Source: JBJXFY01 sp046155815 (lineage in GTDB: Bacteria; Verrucomicrobiota; Verrucomicrobiia; Limisphaerales; CAIMTB01). Taken from it: a DNA stretch of 20,149 bases. The translations under genes and the position numbers were made by a program. The notes beneath the pieces are model-generated. The model was not told where the DNA came from. It saw nothing but the letters and a program-made list of their open reading frames with translations, and searched no databases. The stretch is taken from assembly GCA_046155815.1 (NCBI GenBank), contig JBJXFY010000068.1, forward strand, positions 1 to 20,149, given 5' to 3'. Positions 7,501-13,381 of this stretch are shown here, piece by piece. Positions within the stretch are counted from its first letter, which is position 1, and every line of letters begins with the position of its first letter.

Positions 7501-9052
7501 GACGCTGGTGCTCTCCACCGACGAGCCCGGCCCGGAACCCGGCGAGGTCGCCGGCTTGCAGTTGGCCCGCCGCCGCGCCTCCGAGGCGGCGGCGGCCCGC
7601 GCGGGCTTCGCCCCGGCGGACGCGCTGGGCCGTCAGCTTGCCGTGGCCACGCAGGCCTTCGTGGTGCGGCGCGACGACGGCTGGACGGTGATCGCCGGGT
7701 ACCCTTGGTTCCTCGACTGGGGGCGTGACACGCTCATCGCCGCGCGCGGTCTGCTGGCCGCCGGGCTGGCCGCGGAGGTGCGGCACATCGTGCAGGTTTA
7801 CGGGCGTTTCGCGGACCGGGGCACGCTGCCCAACGCGATCCACGGCGAAAATACGGGCAACCGCGACACCAGCGACGCCCCGCTGTGGTACGGCGTGGTC
7901 GTCGAGGAGCTGGCTGCCGCGGCCGGCGCGGAGGTTTACGCGGGGCGCGTGCGCGACGGCGGCCCGACGGTGCTGGAGGTCCTGTGCGGGCTGGCCGAGG
8001 GGCTGATCGCCGGTGCGCCCAACGGCGTCCGCCGCGACCCGGCCTCGGGCCTGCTGTGGAGCCCGGCGCACTTCACCTGGATGGACACGAACCATCCGGC
8101 CGCCTCGCCGCGCGAGGGCTATCCGGTGGAGATCCAGGCGCTTTGGATCCGCCTGCTCCGGCAGCTCGCCCGAGTGGACGCGCCGGGGCGCCGCGCACGC
8201 TGGGAGGTGCTGGCGCGCGAGGCGGGCGCAAGCTTCGAGAAGTACTTCTGGCGCGAGTCGGAGGGCTGGCTGAGCGACACGCTGCACGCGCCCGCCGGCA
8301 TCCCCGCCGCGGACGCCACGCCCGACGACGCCCTCCGGCCGAACATGCTGCTCGCCGTGAGCCTCGGACTCATCACCGGGCGCCGTGCGCGGCGGATCGT
8401 CACGGCCGCGCGCGACTGGCTGCTCGTGCCGGGCGCCCTGCGCTCGCTCGCGCCGCGTCCGGTTTCGCCCCCGCTGCCGGTCCAGGCCGCGGACGGCCGG
8501 CTGCTCAATGATCCGGCGCATCCCTACTGGCCGCGCTACGAGGGGGACGAGGATACCCGCCGCAAGCCCGCCTACCACAACGGCACCGCGTGGGGCTGGA
8601 TGCTCGGCCCCTTCTGCGAGGCGCTGGCGCGGGCGTGGGATTTCCAGCCGGAAGCCGTCGCCGCCGCGCGCGCCTATGCCGGCAGCGTCGAACGCCTGCT
8701 GGGCGAAGGCTGCCTCGGCCAGCTCCCGGAAATCCTCGACGGCGACGCGCCGCATGCCCAGCGCGGCTGCGACGCGCAGGCGTGGAGCGTCACCGAGGCG
8801 CTGCGCGTGTGGCGGCTGCTGGCGGAGCAGGAACCGTGGGCTTGGCGGCTCCGGTGCTGCGCCGGGCCGCCATCCGCAGGCAGTCCTGCGGCTTTGGCTC
8901 GCGAGCGAGGCGTTGGCAGGCGTCACGCCTGCCTGGGATTGTCTTTCGCCGGCGATTTCACCTCCCCTAGGTTGGCGCCGGGAATTGGCGGCGCCCCGTT
9001 GTTTGGGGCGGGCGGGCCACCCGTCACATGTTGCCAACCTTGGTTTCACTGA
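4523..9052 (+). CDS. Two-domain glycogen debranching enzyme (GH13 alpha-glucanotransferase-like plus amylo-alpha-1,6-glucosidase)
   Basis: A 1509-codon cytoplasmic enzyme predicted to trim glycogen branches. The N-terminal half is a GH13 barrel with all four regions: DMVINH (258-263), GFRCDAG with nucleophile D331, LLEG with acid/base E360, and SETHDND with H418-D419. Residues about 680-920 resemble the N-terminal domain of bacterial/archaeal debranching enzymes (LLLTNGRGGMARLRADFGTV). The C-terminal (alpha/alpha)6 glucosidase module has YPWFLDWGRDT (1060-1070), GTLPNAIHGENTGNRDTSDAPLW, FTWMDTNH (D1188, likely general acid), SPREGYPVEIQALW, YHNGTAWGW and GQLPEIL (E1403, likely base). The layout recalls eukaryotic AGL/Gdb1. 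The conserved part ends near residue 1436. The last 70 or so residues read through a hairpin cluster and overlap the next gene by 25 bp. No signal peptide is present. Transferase versus hydrolase activity of the GH13 half is not decidable here. Confidence 0.9.
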   Translation: MEPLLMSPAPGERLLRFVGDTVRFTLETPAGVTPAAGWRARLRTTLGRGPLLLDDIIRAHYRRVPPFGACWHDVPMRYEDGRWTVEIPLVEPFYAAAKAYVMDADGHQHWPHGPDAGIAVHPDRHRTGNTVYCAFTRLYGETRTLARVHPDPDAAAIAKLRDGRGFAVLPRSGTLRDLTRELPHIVDRLGCRILHLLPVNPVPTTFGRFGPMGSPYAALDFTAIDPALVEFDRRTTGVEQFEELTRAAHARGAAVFLDMVINHTGWGSTLYERHPEWFKRDADGRFHSPGAWGVTWEDLVELEQQDVALWDHFAEAFLTWCRRGVDGFRCDAGYMVPVHVWQHIVARVKREFPNTVFLLEGLGGSWEATEQLLTHGGMQWAYSELFQNHSGEQVSGYLDYALRQSARVGLYMHYSETHDNDRLAARGRAWSLLRNRLCALTSVSGGWGFTGGVEWLAAEKIRVHERTGLNWDASENLVGELARLNRLLHEHPAFFDGAKLTRLSPPGHPLYALRRTSADGACTLLVLVNTDTESSQALCLAGEVLPRGFAPRYELADEGLPGFERLGHSVEFRCAPGAVHAVSDQPLPVAGFGDRYRERRAAAAWALECLARVRPPEQLGHFDFATLAQLVLRDPAGVLAAGWSLAGDDGVPAGGLVAALEAGRDADAYPRVVEWCRRDASRVLPLPPGHWLLVRDDATFRAQLAGPGLEPQHRQSIRTEAGHVAAFLPATPRESVDAVLFLDGVDGAAPRHRGTVRLLASAPGVRGAPGGDALLLLTNGRGGMARLRADFGTVASKYDCALAVNPHPRVPVDRHVLAKRVRLWLNADGFISALDGKNLTLVEPGPPARWQFVANAGDGRTVTVEVLADMPDGRNATVLQLARPAGDGLHDARVIARVDVEDRGFHAETQRNSGADAHFQTHCEPLAEGVGFRFAPAPDRRFTARASVGKYHHEAEWSTGLPHPVEAGRGQTAAGDAYSPGWFLLPLPPGGEATLVLSTDEPGPEPGEVAGLQLARRRASEAAAARAGFAPADALGRQLAVATQAFVVRRDDGWTVIAGYPWFLDWGRDTLIAARGLLAAGLAAEVRHIVQVYGRFADRGTLPNAIHGENTGNRDTSDAPLWYGVVVEELAAAAGAEVYAGRVRDGGPTVLEVLCGLAEGLIAGAPNGVRRDPASGLLWSPAHFTWMDTNHPAASPREGYPVEIQALWIRLLRQLARVDAPGRRARWEVLAREAGASFEKYFWRESEGWLSDTLHAPAGIPAADATPDDALRPNMLLAVSLGLITGRRARRIVTAARDWLLVPGALRSLAPRPVSPPLPVQAADGRLLNDPAHPYWPRYEGDEDTRRKPAYHNGTAWGWMLGPFCEALARAWDFQPEAVAAARAYAGSVERLLGEGCLGQLPEILDGDAPHAQRGCDAQAWSVTEALRVWRLLAEQEPWAWRLRCCAGPPSAGSPAALARERGVGRRHACLGLSFAGDFTSPRLAPGIGGAPLFGAGGPPVTCCQPWFH
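8874..8933. repeat. Triple-palindrome element at the 3' end of the debranching-enzyme gene
   Basis: Three perfect palindromes lie in a row. CCGCAGG (8874-8880) pairs with CCTGCGG (8885-8891) around CAGT. GCTCGCGAGC (8897-8906) is self-complementary. GGCAGGCGT (8915-8923) pairs with ACGCCTGCC (8925-8933) around one C. They begin about 40 bases after the last residues conserved in debranching enzymes and encode a Cys/Arg/Gly-rich tail unlike the family. Confidence 0.65.
8992..9010. other. GC hairpin just upstream of the GT39-like gene
   Basis: CGCCCC (8992-8997) pairs with GGGGCG (9005-9010) around the loop GTTGTTT, 17 bases before the ATG at 9028. It could shape the leader of the downstream gene, or be a remnant terminator if the debranching-enzyme gene originally stopped upstream. 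There is no T-run after it. Confidence 0.35.
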
Positions 9053-11745
9053 CCGGGCTCATCCTCATCGTCGGAACCTGGCTGGGCCTGGTGGTGATGG
9101 CCCGCCGACGGGTGTCGCCGCTTCCCACGGAGACCGGATGGCCGCTGGCCGTCGCCCTGGGGAGCGTCGCTTGGGGTGGCGCGGCGACGGTCATCACGGA
9201 GGTATTGTCCGCCGTCAGGCAGTTGAACCTTGGCGGCGTCCTGGCCGCCTGGCTGGTGCTGGCCACGGCGGTCGTGCTGGCGCTGCGGCGCGTGCGGACG
9301 CCCGCCATGGCCGCCACGACGAAGGAGCACCGGAACGCCGCCGCGACGAGGCTGCCGCGCTTCTGGATCGCAGGCCTCGCTGTGGTTGGCGTCGTGCATG
9401 CCGCGGTCGCCGTGCAGGGCCTCCTGACGGCGCCCACGGCCTGGGATTCATTGACCTACCACCTCCCGCGCGTCGTGCATTGGCTGCAGAACGCGGCGGT
9501 GACCCACTTTCCCACCATGGATACGCGCCAGGTGGAGTCCGGCCCGTGGCCGGCTTTCATTCAGGCCCACCTGCACCTCGTCTGGGCCGGCGACCGACTG
9601 GCGCCCCTGGTGCAGTGGGCCGCCCTGGGCATCAGCGCCGCCGCCGCCGCAGGTCTCGCCGCGCGGCTGGGGGGCTGGGGCCGGGGCGAGATCGCCGGGC
9701 CGGGGCGGGCGGACCTCGTCCGGGCGGCGTTGCTGGCGGCCGTGCTGGTGCTCACCCTGCCGGCCGGCATCACGCAGGCCTCAACGCCGCTGACTGACCT
9801 CGTTGTGGCGGGCTGGACGCTGGTCGCCGCCCTGCTGGGCGCCGAGCTGATCCGGCGCCCCGCGAGCCGCGGGCTGGCCTTGGGTTTCGGCGGGGCGCTG
9901 GGGCTGGCCCTGCTTTCCAAGGGATCCGCGCTCCTCTTGACGGCGCCCGTGGCGTTCATCGGCGTGGGGCTGAGCCTGCGGGGTCTGCCCGATGCCCGCC
10001 GCCGCGTGCGGTGCCTCGCATGGGTGGCCGCCGCCGGCGGACTGCTCACCCTCCCCCACCTGGTGCGCAACACCCGGGTGTTCGGGTCACCGCTGGGTTC
10101 GGCCTATGTGCGCTCGGTGACCGCCATCCCGGCGGTTTCGGCGGGCGCGGCGTGGTCCGGCGTGGTCCGCAACCTCGCGCTTCACACGGCCAGCGGCTTC
10201 GCCCCGTTGACGACTGCGCTGAACGCCTCCCTCGCCGGCGCGCACCGGTGGTCGAACCGAGACTTGAACGACCCCGCCACCACGTCGCCGGGATCGCAGT
10301 TCGCCTTCATCACCGGCTTCCCGGTCAATGACACCCAGACCGGCTGCTTCGCGCATTTTCTGCTGGCCGGGCTCGCGGCGGCAACCTTGTCCTTCCGCCG
10401 GATGCCCGGCCGCCATGTCCTGGCCGTGCCTCTGATCGGAGGGGCAACGGCATTCCTGCTCGTGTGCCTGCTGCTGCGTTGGAGCCCGTGGCATGTCCGC
10501 TTCCATCTGCCGTCCCTGATGCTCGCGTGCCCGGTCATCGCCTGGGTGGCGGTCGCGGCGTGGCCCCGCTGGACACCGTCGGCGATCCTGGCCGGCATGG
10601 CGCTGCTGGCCGCCTGGTGCGTGCTGAAGAACACGTCCATGCCCCTGCTGCCCTCGGCGGAACTCTTCTTCCAGCCGCGCTCCCAGCAGATGCTGCGGTC
10701 GGTGCGCAACCTCCATCCGCCGACGGCCGAAGTCGCCGAGGCCATCGTTGCCTCCGGGGTCGCGCGGGTGGGGATCCGGCCGCGGCATGACTTCTTTGCG
10801 CTGCTGGACGAGGCGGAGTATCCGCTGTGGACCGCCCTGCGTGAGCGCGGATTTGCGGGCCGCATCTTCCATTTTGACGTCACGAACCGGACCGCGGCCC
10901 TGAATTCGGCGTCCGCCGACGTCGAAGTGTCGGTCGCCTTTGGCGCTGGGCCGGTGACGCCGGGCTTCGCCAGCCTGCCGGTTTGGACCGCCCATCCGCC
11001 CTACACGCTTCACTGGTCCGAGTCCGCCAGCCGATGGGCGCAGGTCACCCTCCTGACTGCGGACGGGGCGATCACCATGCCCCGGGAACATGGCTCCATT
11101 CCCCTCGCTATGGGCCAGGCCACGTTGGGAATCCAGACCGCGCAGCCCGGCTGGCTGCACCTGGCGGCGGCGCCCGAAGCCCCGCCGGGGATGCCCCACG
11201 GGTCGCTCGCCGCGCAGACCGCCAGCGGATGGGTGACGAATCTGACCGTCGGTTCCACCGAAGTGGCGTTCAGCCTGCCGCTGCCGGCCGGGGCCACGCT
11301 GGTCCGGCTCGTCGCCTCAGCCGCGACGGGCGGGCAGGGGGCCGTGGCGCTGAACGGCGTCCGCTGGAATTGGGAGGTTTCCAGTGCGCCCGCACCGTGG
11401 GCCGTCATCCGCCGGCTGCGGCGTCACGAACGCGAAGGCCCCGCCGAGGTGCTGGGCCGGCCGGGCGACCGCAGCGCCTTCGATCTTGTCGCGGGACGTG
11501 ACGGCCCGCTGGAGGTTGTTGTCAGGCTGGCGATCACCCCGCCCAGCCCCGGCTCGCCGCCGGTCCTGCGCATGACTTCCACGGCGGGCCCTGAGGCGGT
11601 CGAGAGGCAGGCCGAAGGGCAGGTTTCCTTTCCCCTGCGCGTCCGGCGGGGAACCAATGTCATCGTCCTCGAGCGGTCAGCGCTGGATCGTGGTCCGGCC
11701 GGGGAGGCGGCGGTGCGGATCGAGGCGGTGCTGCCCCGATTCTAG
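9028..11745 (+). CDS. Membrane glycosyltransferase of the GT39/ArnT-like (PMT_2) group with C-terminal soluble domain
   Basis: A 905 aa polytopic inner-membrane protein. About a dozen hydrophobic helices occupy residues 5-545. The first large extracytoplasmic loop carries WDSLTYHLPRVVHWLQN (139-155), with D140 at the position of the catalytic aspartate of GT-C lipid-phosphosugar-dependent transferases; the next loop has QVESGPWPAF. The C-terminal third (about 570-905) is soluble and beta-rich, probably periplasmic and possibly carbohydrate-binding; I cannot name its fold. The protein would move a sugar from a polyprenyl-phosphate carrier to a lipid, polysaccharide or protein acceptor. The start overlaps the end of the debranching-enzyme frame by 25 bp, which may be secondary to extension of that frame. 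It ends 10 bp from the convergent nuclease-family gene. Substrate is unknown. Confidence 0.75.
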   Translation: MLPTLVSLTGLILIVGTWLGLVVMARRRVSPLPTETGWPLAVALGSVAWGGAATVITEVLSAVRQLNLGGVLAAWLVLATAVVLALRRVRTPAMAATTKEHRNAAATRLPRFWIAGLAVVGVVHAAVAVQGLLTAPTAWDSLTYHLPRVVHWLQNAAVTHFPTMDTRQVESGPWPAFIQAHLHLVWAGDRLAPLVQWAALGISAAAAAGLAARLGGWGRGEIAGPGRADLVRAALLAAVLVLTLPAGITQASTPLTDLVVAGWTLVAALLGAELIRRPASRGLALGFGGALGLALLSKGSALLLTAPVAFIGVGLSLRGLPDARRRVRCLAWVAAAGGLLTLPHLVRNTRVFGSPLGSAYVRSVTAIPAVSAGAAWSGVVRNLALHTASGFAPLTTALNASLAGAHRWSNRDLNDPATTSPGSQFAFITGFPVNDTQTGCFAHFLLAGLAAATLSFRRMPGRHVLAVPLIGGATAFLLVCLLLRWSPWHVRFHLPSLMLACPVIAWVAVAAWPRWTPSAILAGMALLAAWCVLKNTSMPLLPSAELFFQPRSQQMLRSVRNLHPPTAEVAEAIVASGVARVGIRPRHDFFALLDEAEYPLWTALRERGFAGRIFHFDVTNRTAALNSASADVEVSVAFGAGPVTPGFASLPVWTAHPPYTLHWSESASRWAQVTLLTADGAITMPREHGSIPLAMGQATLGIQTAQPGWLHLAAAPEAPPGMPHGSLAAQTASGWVTNLTVGSTEVAFSLPLPAGATLVRLVASAATGGQGAVALNGVRWNWEVSSAPAPWAVIRRLRRHEREGPAEVLGRPGDRSAFDLVAGRDGPLEVVVRLAITPPSPGSPPVLRMTSTAGPEAVERQAEGQVSFPLRVRRGTNVIVLERSALDRGPAGEAAVRIEAVLPRF

Positions 11746-11755
11746 CGCGGCCCCC

Positions 11756-12835
11756 TCATTCCGCCGCGACACGGACGATGGTCAGCGGGGCGGTTCCGGC
11801 GGGGGCGTCCACCACAACCACGCTCCCGGTCGCGACCAGGGTGCGGTTCGTGGTCCACGGGACGACGTCGCCCCGAAGCTCGACGCGGTAGCGCGCGCCG
11901 GGGATGGCGTCCCATTCCACGGAGTCGCGGCCGGGCAGCCTGAGCCGCGGCGCGGGCACCGCATTGGTAACCAGCCACGACACCCGGTAGTCGCGCGACA
12001 CCGCCATGTGCTGGGCGAGGCCGGAATCGGCCCGCTGCACGGGCGCGACGGCGGACAGCGGATTGAAGACGCGTGAGTCGAACACCAGCCCGTTTGCGAA
12101 CCTCGCCGCTCCCACGACGGTCGGCACCTGCGCCGCTGCCAGCAGCGGGTCCGCGAGCACCTGGTCATAGGGCCGTTCGCGGCCGTTGTTCGTGTTCGGG
12201 TTGCCCGCGGCGTCGGCAGGCACGGGCTCGTCGCTCAGGAAGGTCCGGAACGTGGTCATCGCCGCCTCGTTGCGGGAGGCGACGTTCAGGTCGCCGGCGA
12301 GCGCGACGAAGGCCCCCGGCGGCGCGTTGGCGAGGATGAGCGTCCGCAGCGCCGTGGCCTGGCGGGCGCGCACGTCGGCGTCCCCGCCGCCGGCCTTGAG
12401 GTGCACGCTCACGAGAAAGAGGTCGCGTGGCCCCGGCAGGTCCACCTCGGCCCACGCAAAGCCCCGGTTGCTGATCTCGGCGTCGCGCCACGAGCCGGCC
12501 CGGCGCAGCGGGAAGCGGCTGACGATGCCGTTGGGAAGCTGGAAGCCGGCCTCGCGGAAGAAGACGAAGTTTGTGCCGAACCCGGCGTCCACCAGCGTGC
12601 GGATGTCCGCCGGCGTGTTGTTGCGGTGGTTGAACTCCTGGATCGCGACGACGTCGGGAGCGAGTCCTTGGAAGATGCGGATGGCGAAGCCCTCGTACTT
12701 CTGGCTGTTGCCGGTGAGGTTCGCCGCCATCAGGCGGAACGCGGCGGCGTTCGTGACCACCACGTCCGCGGCCCTGGCCCATGGATGCAGCAGCAGCCAC
12801 CCGACGACGAGGCACGGAGCCCAACGCATGCACAT
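11756..12835 (-). CDS. Secreted endonuclease/exonuclease/phosphatase-family protein
   Basis: A 359 aa predicted exported metal-dependent phosphodiesterase-fold protein. The start at ATG 12835 gives a signal peptide (MCMRWAPCLVVGWLLL, likely cleavage after ARA at residue 22); another ATG lies at 12829. The longer frame from 13000 is antisense to xseB and lacks a leader. Fold motifs in order are LMAANLTG (metal-side Asn), DVVAIQEFN with E67, LVSVHLKAG with H145, LAGDLNVAS with D182 and N184, RPYDQVLAD with D224, and a final HMAVSRD with H276, where the usual SDH triplet is weakened to AQH. Residues about 296-359 form an appended small beta domain (VEWDAIPGARYRVEL, W327). Nuclease or phosphatase activity on an extracellular substrate is plausible but unproven. 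Confidence 0.82.
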   Translation of the reverse strand: MCMRWAPCLVVGWLLLHPWARAADVVVTNAAAFRLMAANLTGNSQKYEGFAIRIFQGLAPDVVAIQEFNHRNNTPADIRTLVDAGFGTNFVFFREAGFQLPNGIVSRFPLRRAGSWRDAEISNRGFAWAEVDLPGPRDLFLVSVHLKAGGGDADVRARQATALRTLILANAPPGAFVALAGDLNVASRNEAAMTTFRTFLSDEPVPADAAGNPNTNNGRERPYDQVLADPLLAAAQVPTVVGAARFANGLVFDSRVFNPLSAVAPVQRADSGLAQHMAVSRDYRVSWLVTNAVPAPRLRLPGRDSVEWDAIPGARYRVELRGDVVPWTTNRTLVATGSVVVVDAPAGTAPLTIVRVAAE

Positions 12836-12932
12836 CCCGGGAATGATGGGCGCATGAGGCCACATTGTCAGGCTGCGGCTGATCGTCGCGGCGGGCTGGA
12901 CGCGCCTCGCCTTTGCCCCAAACCTCCCGCCG

Positions 12933-13181
12933 GTGTCCAAGCCCGCCAAAACCGCCGCCGAGCCGAACTTCGAGGACGCGCTCACGCGCCTCGAGGGCAT
13001 CGTTGAGGCGATGGAGACCGAGGAGCTGGCGCTCGAGACGCTGCTTGCCCGCTACGAGGAGGGCCTGAAGCTCGCCCGGCTCTGCCACGACAAGCTTGCC
13101 GCTGCCGAGGTCCGCCTGAAGAAGCTGGAGGAAGACGCCGGCGGCGCGCTGGTGGTGAAGCCGGCGGCGGAGGAGGGATAA
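12933..13181 (+). CDS. xseB: Exodeoxyribonuclease VII small subunit
   Basis: An 82 aa partner of XseA in exonuclease VII, which degrades single-stranded DNA. It matches the small helical family along its length: NFEDALTRLEGIVEAMETEELALETLLARYEEGLKLARLCHDKLAAAEVRLKKL is the XseB helical hairpin, spread over residues 12-65. The start codon is GTG at 12933; no ATG gives the right N-terminus. xseA is not in the window. The gene precedes dxs on the same strand, as in many bacteria where xseB, ispA and dxs cluster, but here ispA is absent and a 200 bp repeat-bearing spacer lies in its place. Confidence 0.92.
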   Translation: MSKPAKTAAEPNFEDALTRLEGIVEAMETEELALETLLARYEEGLKLARLCHDKLAAAEVRLKKLEEDAGGALVVKPAAEEG

Positions 13182-13204
13182 GCGCCAGGCTCACAGGTCA
13201 AACC

Positions 13205-13316
13205 TCAAGACAAGCTTCAAGCCCCAAGGTCCAGCCGCGCCAGGATGCCGGTCGGCGCGCCTGGATGTTCGCCTGTTGAGCTTTTCTGAGCTCGGACCCT
13301 TGAACTTGGAGCCTCC
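13205..13316. repeat. Degenerate inverted-repeat element between xseB and dxs
   Basis: The spacer 13182-13381 holds CAAGCTTCAAGCCCCAAGGTCC at about 13211-13232 facing GGACCCTTGAACTTGGAGCC at 13294-13313, an imperfect inverted pair built of the same CAAG/CTTGGA words as the 1511-1636 element. The core between the arms is GC-rich with GGCGCGCC. No ORF of interest is inside. The conservation of arm words and of length (about 110-125 bp) suggests one element family. Confidence 0.5.
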
Positions 13317-13326
13317 ATCGCCCTCC

Positions 13327-13355
13327 TTGCGCCCCCGCCGTTTCCCGCCCATAAC
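13327..13355 (+). promoter_or_regulatory. Possible sigma70-type promoter for dxs
   Basis: TTGCGC at 13327-13332 and CATAAC at 13350-13355 are separated by 17 bases and end 26 bases before the dxs ATG. Each box is an imperfect match, so this is tentative. Confidence 0.3.
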
Positions 13356-13381
13356 CCTGCCGTCACGGAACCTTGACCCTG

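Noticed and set aside
8915..8945. Rho-independent terminator at the strong hairpin near 8915-8933
   Set aside because: The stem is followed by TGGGATTGTCTTTC rather than a T-run, and it lies within a cluster of similar palindromes, so a repeat element explains it better.
4505..9049. A 1514-codon open frame antisense to the debranching enzyme
   Set aside because: It is low-complexity Arg/Ala/Gly/Val/His-rich sequence with no motif, and mirrors a gene whose complete catalytic motifs are on the plus strand. Such shadows arise from extreme GC at third codon positions.
12836..13000. N-terminal extension of the nuclease-family protein beyond ATG 12835
   Set aside because: It would run antisense through the xseB start and would bury the signal peptide that begins at 12835.
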